A DNA stretch of 64,000 bases from Paramyrothecium sp. XJ0827. Taxonomy: Eukaryota > Ascomycota > Sordariomycetes > Hypocreales > Stachybotryaceae. Shown piece by piece: positions 44,936 to 54,762 of this stretch. The notes beneath the pieces were generated by a model. The model ran no database searches. It was not told where the DNA came from and was given only the letters and a program-made list of their open reading frames with translations. Position 1 is the stretch's first letter, and each line of letters starts with the position of its first letter. The stretch is taken from contig JAJFPB010000014.1 in the NCBI GenBank assembly GCA_020881915.1, positions 496,001-560,000 on the forward strand, read 5' to 3'. Position numbers and translations under genes: made by a program.

Positions 44936-45061
44936 AGAAAAGCTGTACCTCATATGCGTCCAGGATTTCGGTCGAAAGTGTACCATTATTAGCAAGGTCG
45001 AGACTATATGAAACAACAATTGATTAGCAGGGTGTTTCATAAACTCGAAGATAGGACTTTC

Positions 45062-45511
45062 TTACAGCTCCTCAGCCGTGTCGAATGCAATTCCTTCGAT
45101 GTTGTACACGGTGCCATCGGTAAGACGGAGGGCATTTGGCTGTTGGCATTCCTTATCGGAAGCGCTGCCATCATCGCGCTTCCTGTTAACGAAACGGTAT
45201 TCGCCTGATTGGAGTTGACCCCCGCCAGTACGAAGACACATGCTAACGCGGCCGTTGGAATTTTCTGTAGCCTGCAAGTTGACGCAGTTAGGCTCACGGT
45301 ATGCCCTGCCCTGGATGTTCCAGTTTGTAGGGATAGCATGAATCGACACGCTAGTGTAGGTGCGAGGGGAGTTGAGTGGTGCCGAGCAGCATTGGTTAGG
45401 ACCAATGCCTATGCAGCCGAGAGAGTTTTGCCAGCAGTTGCCTGTCTCGAGGTAGACATCAATGGCAGCGGCGGAGGCAATGAAGCCGAATAGAAAGTGG
45501 GAGGGATGCAT
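45062..45511 (-). CDS. Small secreted cysteine-rich protein
   Basis: A single exon of 149 codons. Residues 1-16 (MHPSHFLFGFIASAAA) form a short signal peptide. The mature part holds seven cysteines, four within residues 26-42 (NCWQNSLGCIGIGPNQCC) and the rest spread out, with a GEYRFVNRKRDD segment between them. There is no known domain. Size, secretion and Cys content suit an effector-like or antimicrobial-like extracellular protein, but no function can be named. The odd number of cysteines leaves one unpaired or available for a dimer. AT-rich repeat debris lies directly downstream of the gene (44636-44935). Confidence 0.65.
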   Translation of the reverse strand: MHPSHFLFGFIASAAAIDVYLETGNCWQNSLGCIGIGPNQCCSAPLNSPRTYTSVSIHAIPTNWNIQGRAYREPNCVNLQATENSNGRVSMCLRTGGGQLQSGEYRFVNRKRDDGSASDKECQQPNALRLTDGTVYNIEGIAFDTAEEL

Positions 45512-48495
45512 CTTTGAAAGTAGCCGTGTAAAGGTAAGTAGTTGGTTGAATGGTGTAGACTTGCTATTTGCTTAGGATGTCGATGAGAAGCTGTGGAAGT
45601 AAAAGGACAGTGGTGAGGAGATTTGATGTAATTTATACTACTCTTGGACACCCTCGGAAGCAAGGGAGATGGTTGAGTTTGGTCGCGTTGAGCTGCATCA
45701 TCTTCTCACTCGCCGTCACCGTGATCCACTTTCGGCCGCAGGGTGTCAGCACCGTGTATGGATCACCAGCATACTCAACCTCGGAAATGGTGTTCTTGGA
45801 CACTGTCTCGATTTTTGGCTTCTTGGTGTAAGCTCCGTGCATGGGTCCCCAGCACCTACCTATCGAGTTCGCATTAGCACCTTAAGTCTGGACTCCACAA
45901 TTTTGCAGCCCCAGAATCCTTGGCCAAATAGCCAAGAGCTTGTTGCACGAGCTGTGGGATTTTGTCCACGCGTCCCTTTTTCAGATGCTTTTGTGGGATC
46001 TCCAAGTGCGAATAACAAGCGGCAGCCCTATACCTCTGCCTTATCTCTATTTAATCACTTCATGGGATCCTCAAGGCATATGAAGCGTTGTATATATAAT
46101 CTCATTTTGGCGACTTTTGGAAAGTCGAAATTTTGGAAGGATCACGATCGTTCAATCAAGGAGCTGGGAGTAGTTTCTTGGGCCTTCTCTGCCTAGTTTC
46201 CGAAGTCCATAGGCTATGCCACTGCCCAGGCTCTTGGCATTATGTCAGATCTGTATTGTTTACCGAAGTTGAAGAGGCATCAGGGTATGTAGCGGTTCCA
46301 TATCGGCCGTATTTGCCACATTCGCTTACAGATTTCCAAGGACCAATTCCAATATCTGCGTGTAGGTCATGTACAATGAGTGCGCATCTCCTCTTTGCAG
46401 AGTACACTATTCTCGTTTGCTTGAACCCTTATTAATTCCCTAGTCACCGCATCTTCCTTTCTTGGTGAGGAGCGGACTAGCTCTGACTGCTTCGTTCACA
46501 ATCCAGGTTTCGGAAGAAGTGAATGGCGTGTGGTTGGCGCTGGAGACGCGTTCAAGAATATCACGAGGGCCAGTGCCAGAGTACTCCAGCAATTGAGGGA
46601 TAAGAGCGCTCCTCCGCTAAGAATGACCTCGTTCCCAAGGCGAAATATTGAAGGTCTCTTTGCAAGTAAAATTGTTGGCGACCACTCGAGAAGCGTTGCA
46701 GTCTCGCTGAACAACGGACTTTACACTACTACCTGGAGGAGAATGCTCCGTTTTGACTTAGTGCTCGATCTTCATCATGGCCGAACGATGTGCTCACGAA
46801 GGCTGCACCCCTTGGGCTACTACTTGTCACGACCTGACCCAAGGCCATGACTAAGCCGTAGACAAGCACGTGACAACACACGTGAACCGACATACTAGCC
46901 CCGCGTATACCAGTACAAAGAATGGGCCAGCCCAGGACGTCCTAGGGCAGAGAAAGGCTGGCATATCCAGGGCTAGTACAGGGAACAGGCCAACGCCAGT
47001 AGCGTACTGGCCCAACGAGGATAGGACTTGTGGACTAATACGCAGTAAAAACCCATATAGCCAGAACGGAGGAAAAGTGGGACCCCTGCCAACTAGAAGG
47101 GATTACCCTTTGGTACGCTCCCAAGGAAAGGGGTCACCTATATAGATGGAAGGTTCTGCGCATTGTACCTAGACTAGAACCTACCAGCTATCAATAACAT
47201 ACAGTCCCCGAGATATCCTTTGACCAGCTTCCAGAGAAGAAGTCTCATAGACTAGTGATACGTGATCCATTGCTTCAAGAGGGAATCCCGTTCCCTGCGT
47301 TAAACAACAAACCACCTACCCTGTACTTAGGTCCAGGCCCGGTTGTCACATATCTCCAATGACGGCAAGAGCTTCAGGGACGTGTGTAGGCCTCCTCCAA
47401 TTAATATTCAGGCAGTGAGCCTGATCAACTAGGCTTAAGGCCCAACGTTCTGACTCTGGCGTCCAGTCTCATCAGGCCTTATCCACTTGCCTATCCATGC
47501 TCTTAAATATCTTCCTATTAGCCTTGCTAGGCTTCTTGTTCTTGGATCGATTAGCTACATCTTGGATGTGGCCTAGTTCCTACCTCTTGGCTGGATCTGT
47601 GGTACTTTCCTTCAGCTACTGGACCTTGCTGATGGTCGAGTTATCTTTAATATCTGCCTTGGCCATGACTTGGGCTTCTGTATGTTAATTTGGTTAGCAT
47701 ATGGAAATGCTTATGATCTTCAAGGGTCCTTACCTGTGGGCTTCAAAGACTAATCGATGACTATTGGAGTGTCTTGAGGATCGGTTGTTGCAGGTCTCTT
47801 CTGCTGTTAATGTTGGTAATAAACAGATTTGTAGGAGATTTCGACTGCGACGAGGCAGCAGGGGGACGAGCAGATTTTTATGCTGCCGTTCTTCGATTCG
47901 ATTTGACTTTGTTAAGGCAGACAACGCATATTGCTGCGAACTCAAGTATTGACTTTGGCTTTGCTGCTGGCATTGCCACAGCTACAGCCACAAGACCTTG
48001 GTGGTGCAGCGATACCTCAATGGCTCCATCGAGTTCCTATGTATCGGAACAGATGGCTCAAGCCTTGCAAGTGCCTGTGGCACATTGTGTTCATATCTTC
48101 ATTGTTGACTTTGTTGTTACTGTATCTGAGGTTCTGGGTATTAGACCTCCCCATTGAATCATTTTCATCGTATCTAGGTCCCTATTTGAGATTCTCAAAT
48201 TTGGGTCATCTTAATAAATTTCTCAATAGCTAGTTTATAGCCTCCTTATATAACCAGAAAAGATAGGGGCTTAAACCAAAGAAGGGAAAAAATATCTGAG
48301 TTTACTTTGGGTATATACTACAGGTACCACACGGAGCCAGCACCACTTTGAAGTCCGGGACTTATAGTAACCTTGATCTTGTATTCAGACTGCGGATCTC
48401 CAATTTCCATACTTGAGCTATTCAGCAATTATTAAGACTCCCTGTTATAGCGCTCCATGCTTCAAATTATGATATCCCTCGAAACCCAGACAGCA
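45512..48495. other. Long gene-poor region with transposon-like debris
   Basis: Three kilobases without a convincing gene. At 46090-46400 a plus-strand frame is coherent but broken by two TAG codons. From 46860 the sequence changes character, with short direct words and AT-rich stretches. On the minus strand at 47690-47490 a Lys-rich frame reads KADIKDNSTISKVQ, then ANRSKNKKPSKANRKIF, interrupted by two in-frame TAG stops. Such TAG-broken Lys-rich frames are common in point-mutated transposase or gag remnants. No LTR pair or terminal inverted repeat could be defined. Confidence 0.4.
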
Positions 48496-49287
48496 TTAAA
48501 GCTTCTCAAATACCTTAACTACGGCGCGGGCAGTAGAAGTGGCGCTTGCGGGGTTCTGACCAGTGACGAGACAGCCATCAACCACGTAGAAATCATCCCA
48601 GATGCCTGGCGCTCGCTTGTCTGGAGGAAGATGGTTAAGAAACTGCGTGGAAGACATGCATTGGTGAATATTTTTGAAGAGGGAATGCTTACATTTTGCG
48701 CCGAGTTTCTCGGCTAGCTCCTCAACCATGTCGCTTCCCCACGTCCTGAGCTCCTCCATGATCCCCATGGTGTTCTCTGCCTCGGTGGTGAAGCCGGTGA
48801 TGGTCTTTCCCTTGATGAGTGGCTCGTTTGTGGCAAGGTCTACCACGTTGGCGAAAATAGCAGGCCCGTGACAGACAGATGAGACAACGCCGCCATTGGC
48901 CCAAACCTGCGCAGCAATTCTTTGTAAATTACTCGCAGTAGGGTAGTCGATCAAAGCCGCGTGTCCCGCAGAAGCATAGAAGACGCCGTATTGGGATCCA
49001 TCGATCTCCGAAGCCTTGGGCATGTTATCGAGCTTTTGGCGAAAGTCGCTGTTGACATCATTCCAGATGGCCAGGTCCTCTCCGTTGAGAAAGTCAGGTT
49101 GCTGGGAGAGCCAGTCGGGTGTATACTTGCCGGTTTCGGAGGCCAGGTCAACCTCGAAGCCGGCGGCAGTCAGGACCCGGAAGGGATGAAGGGCCTCGCT
49201 GATGAATAGACCAGTGGTCTCCTTGCCCTGGAAGAGTGTAGCAGAGGCCGAAGTAATGCTGATGAGGGCGCGGCGGGGAGGAGACAT
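48496..49287 (-). CDS. DJ-1/PfpI family protein, Hsp31-like (class III glyoxalase / chaperone)
   Basis: Two exons, 49287-48693 and 48620-48496, separated by a 72-nt intron that is also open in frame. Removing it is required because the intron would insert a foreign stretch between EKLGAKY and APGIWDDF. Product 239 residues. The catalytic triad positions of Hsp31 are visible: Glu31 in FISEALHP, nucleophile Cys139 and His140 in VSSVCHGPA. GKTITGFTTEAEN and VVDGCLVTGQNPASA are further family blocks. These proteins convert methylglyoxal to lactate without glutathione and protect against stress, in cytosol. The start at 49287 was chosen because homologues begin right before the RRALISIT strand. 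Confidence 0.93.
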   Translation of the reverse strand: MSPPRRALISITSASATLFQGKETTGLFISEALHPFRVLTAAGFEVDLASETGKYTPDWLSQQPDFLNGEDLAIWNDVNSDFRQKLDNMPKASEIDGSQYGVFYASAGHAALIDYPTASNLQRIAAQVWANGGVVSSVCHGPAIFANVVDLATNEPLIKGKTITGFTTEAENTMGIMEELRTWGSDMVEELAEKLGAKCKHSLFKNIHQCMSSTQFLNHLPPDKRAPGIWDDFYVVDGCLVTGQNPASATSTARAVVKVFEKL

Positions 49288-50020
49288 TGTAGTTATGATA
49301 CGGTTGCTTGAAGCAGGTTTGGAATATTTTGTTGTTGAGAGGTCAAATATTTGAGGACTACACAAGTTTGCTCTGGCAGCTTCTATCAAGTATAGATCGA
49401 TGTGTATTGGTTTTTTGTGGTTGTGAGTGAGTAGATTATTCTGGTAACCGTGGAGAATCGATGCACTTATGTACTCGTGAAGATCTGAAGCATCGTCTAC
49501 CCGACAACCATTTCATTTACCAAAATAGATACAGATCCCCCGGAGTTACTGCCAGCATCGATTTCCAATGTATGAGGAGTAATTCGTAATGTACAATATG
49601 ATTGCTGTAAGCATGCAACTCGGAGTTGTTCTTTTGTCAGCACCTACCGCCTGAAAAGGATTCTACTGGCTGAGTGTCGTTACAGTGGTGTCTTATCAGC
49701 GAACTAGACTAACTCTACCTCCGTAGTAGGTTCTGTGATGCGCATTAACTGGGTCTCCTAGGAGTGGAGTTGCTCCCATTGGCTGGTAAGACGTTTACCC
49801 ACAATTTCCGTCAGACCAGGATCACGGAGCACTCCGTATGGGCAGCTTAAAAAAGCCTGGCAAGACAGTGCCGGGAGATTTTGAGCATGATCAATGCGGA
49901 GAAGAGACGGTCCGTATTCAGAATGGTCGGAATACGACTTGGGCGATCTACAGCCTTGCGAAAAAGAGCGGATCGTGTGCACATGAGTTCATCGTCTTGT
50001 CATTAATCATTCCCTAGCTA
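49288..50020. other. Intergenic spacer
   Basis: It contains the DJ-1 promoter and the 3' region of the next gene, both on the minus strand. No coding signal. Confidence 0.45.
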
Positions 50021-52285
50021 TCATTCAATCACTTGGCCAAGATTTAAATCGGGCCACAATGAATCCAGGTTACTCCACTCATCAACAGCGAATGCCATGC
50101 TGAAGACGTCCTGCATCGAGGCAGTGTTCAGTTCGTCAAAGCTCAAGTTACCGTCCCATGTCTTTGATGCCGTCAACGTATCCGGCAGCGACACTATACC
50201 ATCCAGTATCATAGGATTCTCCGACAGCACATTCTCATCTACCGCCTCTTTGCTCACCGCACTCCCGTCGCTCCTTGTGCTCTGATCTTGCTCTCTCAGA
50301 AGATTGACCTTGGCACGAAGATCTCGCATGATGTTTGCTGCACTTGTCGCCACCGCGAAACTGTCGCCAAAAATGTCAAAGACTGACACGGAAACATCTA
50401 TGGCGCTTCTTGCCCGGGCAGACAGAGCGCTGTGGGGCTGGGAGAGCACATAGCCAACGAGCATGATGGCTGCATTCCACTGCATCTGGAAGGCTTCATG
50501 CCATCCAGCAAGGATGGTAGTGCAAGAGAGGACCTGGTACATGATGTTGGTCACTGCCATGGCGTGCAAGACGCAGTTCGTGGAGGCTTCGTCTGCAGGG
50601 CCAGATGTTGAGACCGCACGGAAGGAGATGAAAGGCCTATATAGGTTGGCGCGGAGATGATGGTACATTAGTTCTAGGAGGAGTCGTTGCCTCTGAAGCC
50701 AGAGGGGTGCAAATAGTTCAATATCTAGGGCTGATCCGTCTGTGGAGAAGAGTGAGCCGTTGTTCTGGCGCTTCGTCTTGAGCGCAGGAGGAACACCAGC
50801 AGCCCATTCGTCCATGGTCCTCATATAGGGCTCGATGAACTGTGCATGGCGCTCCAATGCCTGAACGTCGTCCCAGATAGTTTGGTCGCCAGGAACCATC
50901 GGATCTCTGTCGTAAAATGCCGTGTGCACTGCGCGAGCTGTGCGGAACAGCTTCGAGTGCTGTAGATTAAAGCTCAGCCACGTAACATCGTCCCCAAGAG
51001 GTGCAAAGTTGGACCCAGACTGCATCGCAACCTCGAGTGTATCCCCTGGTAGAGCAGGCGCGGAACTGGAATGGTACGGTAACAAGAATGGACGGCCGAG
51101 TTTCATGCCAATCTTGCTGTCTAAGACGTACAGCGCCCACCATAGGCGCTTCCGCATCTCACGGTCGCGCTGGGGCATGCCCGCAGGAGGATCTAAATGA
51201 ACACCGAGCATGTAGGCGGCGCGAACAGCCAAGCCACACGCGCTGTCGGCCATGTTCTGGAAAGATCCGCAGCAGAGATAAATGCAGCACAGCAAGTGGC
51301 ACTGCAATGTGGACATGGTCGGGCTCTCCAACTCGCGGGCCAGAAGTGTCTGTGAACGCCGGTAGTGCCATCGTCCGGCGATGGTGGCATCGTTGTTGTC
51401 TAGCAGCACTTGCTGCTGCTTCATGGCTGGTAACATGGACACGCCGTACTGCATGCACATTGCGACGACCATGTCGACGAGTGCGGAGGGTCTCCGCGTG
51501 TTGCCTGACGCCGTCCAGAGGGAGCGGTAGTGCTGCTTGAACTCTGCCTCGTCAAGAATAGGGAATAAGGAGGTGTGGTATGATTGCCAGAAGAGATCGA
51601 GGAAGTACTCTTCCTGTGTCGAAGTCAGATAAGTTGGCTTTCTCGGGCCGGGGTAGTCCTCGGGGTTGCCCAGAGGGGGGGCTGAAGGCTCCTCGGGAGC
51701 CGCTGTCGGCTCATGGATAAGCCTACTGGCTGATTTGAGGATCATTTGGTCCTCCGAGTGGGTATTTTGGAGCACGGAGTTCAAGAAGTTGTTGATGCGG
51801 CCGATGAAGTAGAACAGCGATGATGGCCCGTACCAGGTTTTGTGAGGCGACCTCGCAGTGTTCATGTAAATGCCACCCCAGTGCTTTCTAGCCAGGGAGT
51901 CTTCACACTCAGAGATGGCAGTGGACGCGACAAGCTCGGGAGGCGACAAGCTGGCAGTAGGAGGTTGGCGGTCCATGGGATTACCAGCACCATCGTGGCG
52001 CTGCCGCTCCAACTCCAGCTCCAGCTCCTGAACACGCTGCGTCAGACGATCGATCTCCCTGTGTGCAATAGGCAGCGAAGACGCCTTCAACGCTTCGTTG
52101 CTGCACTGCTCGCTTCTGTTTTTGCAGTTGGCGCATGGGTAATTGTTGTCGCACTTGACGCGGTGTTTCCGGCACCAGTCACAGGCGCGAGCCACTTGGC
52201 TGCGCTTCCGCCGGGCTCGCGGAACCAGTGGAGACCCGGTAGCGGTGGACTCCGGCCCTGTGCTCAAGTTGTAGAATGTAGCCAT
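50021..52285 (-). CDS. Zn2Cys6 transcription factor with fungal-specific TF domain
   Basis: A single long exon. I prefer the ATG at 52285 (MATFYNLSTGPESTATG, 754 residues); the frame also has an ATG at 52384 that adds 33 residues. The cluster ACDWCRKHRVKCDNNYPCANCKNRSEQC has the exact C-x2-C-x6-C-x5-C-x2-C-x6-C spacing. A coiled-coil dimer helix follows (HREIDRLTQRVQELELELERQR). Residues about 230-600 are the PF04082 regulatory domain, with the hallmark RKRLWWALYVLDSKIGMKLGRPFLL. An acidic, hydrophobic tail resembles an activation region. It shares a bidirectional promoter with the alcohol dehydrogenase gene that starts at 52910, so that gene is a likely target. Confidence 0.92.
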   Translation of the reverse strand: MATFYNLSTGPESTATGSPLVPRARRKRSQVARACDWCRKHRVKCDNNYPCANCKNRSEQCSNEALKASSLPIAHREIDRLTQRVQELELELERQRHDGAGNPMDRQPPTASLSPPELVASTAISECEDSLARKHWGGIYMNTARSPHKTWYGPSSLFYFIGRINNFLNSVLQNTHSEDQMILKSASRLIHEPTAAPEEPSAPPLGNPEDYPGPRKPTYLTSTQEEYFLDLFWQSYHTSLFPILDEAEFKQHYRSLWTASGNTRRPSALVDMVVAMCMQYGVSMLPAMKQQQVLLDNNDATIAGRWHYRRSQTLLARELESPTMSTLQCHLLCCIYLCCGSFQNMADSACGLAVRAAYMLGVHLDPPAGMPQRDREMRKRLWWALYVLDSKIGMKLGRPFLLPYHSSSAPALPGDTLEVAMQSGSNFAPLGDDVTWLSFNLQHSKLFRTARAVHTAFYDRDPMVPGDQTIWDDVQALERHAQFIEPYMRTMDEWAAGVPPALKTKRQNNGSLFSTDGSALDIELFAPLWLQRQRLLLELMYHHLRANLYRPFISFRAVSTSGPADEASTNCVLHAMAVTNIMYQVLSCTTILAGWHEAFQMQWNAAIMLVGYVLSQPHSALSARARSAIDVSVSVFDIFGDSFAVATSAANIMRDLRAKVNLLREQDQSTRSDGSAVSKEAVDENVLSENPMILDGIVSLPDTLTASKTWDGNLSFDELNTASMQDVFSMAFAVDEWSNLDSLWPDLNLGQVIE

Positions 52286-52575
52286 TATGTCTGGGGCCTT
52301 GCTGTGGCCGGGTCGAGCGCAAATTCGATCAGTCCAGCCAGATGTGTCTGTGCCCGTATGGGGTGTGAGATCGAAGTTGCGCAACCAGGAAGCGGGTCTC
52401 CGATAAGGCCGTGCTATACCCCTTCAGTGCAAGCCCTGCATGCTACACCCAAAAAGAATTTTCCCTGTCTGTCGGAGCATAACGTTACCGAGGCATGGCC
52501 CGCTAATTACTCGAAGGAGTAGTCCGAGGCCGCCGCTTGAAGGAGCGGTTCCTGCGGCAGTGTGATCTAGCCAGG

Positions 52576-52588
52576 CGGCCCTTGGCCG
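52576..52588. promoter_or_regulatory. Candidate Zn2Cys6 site, inverted CGG-N7-CCG
   Basis: CGGCCCTTGGCCG lies in the 624-bp promoter region between the divergent regulator and dehydrogenase starts. Zn2Cys6 dimers bind paired CGG triplets in inverted order with fixed spacing. Placement is suggestive, but such triplets occur by chance. Confidence 0.25.
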
Positions 52589-52909
52589 AACCGATTACAT
52601 CACGACGGGTAGCGATTTTTTTCTTCTTATCATTTCCAAGCAAGTAATGTGGATACGATTTGATTTGACATTACCGCTCGATGTAATGACCAAGAATCGG
52701 CCAGTGGCGTAATGCGTGATCGTCGTCGAGAAAAATATAAACAGCCTCCGCCCTTCAAGCCATGAGACACATCTTCCATCTTCACCTCATCATTCCTGGC
52801 GATAAAAGACTTCAGACCCACATTCTATCACATCAATCTATACTCTTAGCAGATTCACAACTATAGAAGCATTTTCAGCGTACTACCCTTTTCTCAGTCC
52901 TCTTTCGTC

Positions 52910-54016
52910 ATGCCAGAATTCACAGTGTTCAAGGGAACCAATGATGGTATCCCCAAGCAATCAACCACCAAGAGGCCCGACGAACTCATCGGTGACCAAG
53001 TCCTGCTTAAAGTCACAGCATCAGGCGTGTGCGGAACCGGTATGTACCAGAAACCACGAGTTCTCAGTCGCTTAAACTAACATCCTCTCAGATCTACACT
53101 TCGTTAGTGAATTATGCAAAATACACTGTCGCATCCTTTGTACTGACCAACACAACAGTTGAAAAAAGACATGGTCCTCGGCCATGAAGGCGTCGGCGTC
53201 GTCGAACAGACTGGTCCCGACGTCAAGTTCCTGAAGAAGGGCGACCGAGTCGGCTGGGGCTATGAGACTGACAGTTGCGGTCTCTGCCTCCAATGCCTTA
53301 GCGGCGACGAAACCTTCTGCGACCAGCGGGCTATGTACGGCGAGACCAGCCACGACCAGGGCAGCTTCGCCTCTGGCGCCATTTGGCGGGAAGCCTTTTT
53401 GCACCCTATCCCCGACGAACTCTCCGACGTGGACGCTGCGCCACTGCAATGTGGTGGTGCGACTGTCTACACCACGCTTCTCGACGCCAAGCCCAATGAG
53501 ACGGTGGGCGTGCTGGGTGTAGGAGGTCTCGGACACTTGGCCATTCAGTACGCTGCCAAGATGGGTTGCCGCGTCGTTGTCCTCTCCGGCACGGATAGCA
53601 AGAAAGATCAGGCCATAGAACTGGGCGCTCACAAGTTCATCGCCATGAAGGGTCTGGACCTCAGCAAGCTGGACGACATTTGGCCTATTTCCCGATTGTT
53701 GGTCACCACTTCAGCTCAACCTGCCTGGGACACGCTCATCCCCCTTCTGAGCCCCAAGGCTAAGATTTATCCACTCTCTGTTTCCTCCGGCAACTTCGTC
53801 ATCCCATACATGCCACTTATCTCAAAGGGAATTACCGTGCAAGGATCTCTTGTCGCAACAAGGGCGGTGCATCGTGAGATGCTTGCCTTTGCGGCAGTAC
53901 ACAAGGTCAGGCCGGTTATTCAGACCTTCCCTATGACGGAGGAGGGTATTAAGGAGGCCCTCGACAGGTTAGACCAGGGCAAGATCCAATACCGGGCTGT
54001 TTTGATTGCACAGTAA
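52910..54016 (+). CDS. Zinc-dependent alcohol dehydrogenase (medium-chain)
   Basis: Three exons: 52910-53039, 53092-53102 (only 11 nt) and 53159-54016, 999 nt, 332 residues. The tiny middle exon encodes DLHF and joins GVCGT to LKKDMVLGHEGVGVVE, giving the catalytic-zinc motif C-x-x-D-x-H and GHE. The structural-zinc loop is SCGLCLQCLSGDETFC. VLGVGGLGHLAIQYAAKMG is the Rossmann NAD(P)-binding motif. The end, HKVRPVIQTFPMTEEGIKEALDRL, is typical of cinnamyl-type dehydrogenases, which are NADPH-dependent and reduce or oxidise aldehydes and alcohols in the cytosol. It lies divergent to the Zn2Cys6 gene on its left. Confidence 0.92.
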
Positions 54017-54762
54017 TAGCGACATAGATTGATTGATAGAGATGTTTAAAGTTAATAGACCACTAATGCATAACATTCAAGACCTCCCTTGATTCATTCT
54101 GGCATCGACATCTCCCACCTTCACTCCCTTCCTTAAAATACAAGATGCAGCTGTCAACACTTCCGGAAGCAGGAGCTCTCGCCCTGGGAATTCGCGCTCA
54201 GAAATTCGCAGGCTTCGGTGACTCGGACACAAGCCTCAGACTTCCCGCGCTGGGTACTTAACTCACTTATCCTAGCCACTAAAACTGTGTTGCGTTTAGA
54301 GGCGTTGGCTGGAACGGCCGCGCTTACAGGCTCTAGAATAAAAGAAATGGCTAATAATCTTTCTGGAGACCATAATAGCCGTCATACTAACATTCCGTGT
54401 CAGTGGAAGTATTTGCCACAACCGACTGTGTTCGCACCGTTGTGGGAATCAACCGTATCAAATCCTGCAACGTGGCCAACGTCAGTCCTCCTTTGGCAAG
54501 CTACAGGCGCAATCAAGTAGTATAGTGGTGCGATCTTTATGCAACCATTGAGGCTACGATTCAAGGAAACAGAAGGAGATCCCCGTAGCCATACTCACGT
54601 TTCACACAGCCCGGACGGGGGTGTAGCATGAGAATCTGTCACAAATCCATAGTTTACAATTCTCCACTTTTTTCTACATGAAGCTCGTTGCTGCAGCTAA
54701 CCAGTTCTTATCTCCCAACTACTGGCAGTAGATTACGCAAGTATCCCTGGATACAAGTCATC
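54017..54762. other. Convergent intergenic spacer
   Basis: A spacer between two 3' ends. A 100-codon plus frame at 54218-54520 has no motif and I do not call it. Confidence 0.45.

Noticed and set aside
46090..46400. Plus-strand coherent sequence around KFWKDHDRSIKELG and ATAQALGIMSDLY
   Set aside because: It is broken by two TAG stops, no intron repairs it, and I do not recognise the family, so it is only described within the gene-poor region.
54218..54520. 100-codon plus frame after the alcohol dehydrogenase
   Set aside because: Located in a 3' spacer between convergent genes, no motif and no upstream promoter-like sequence.
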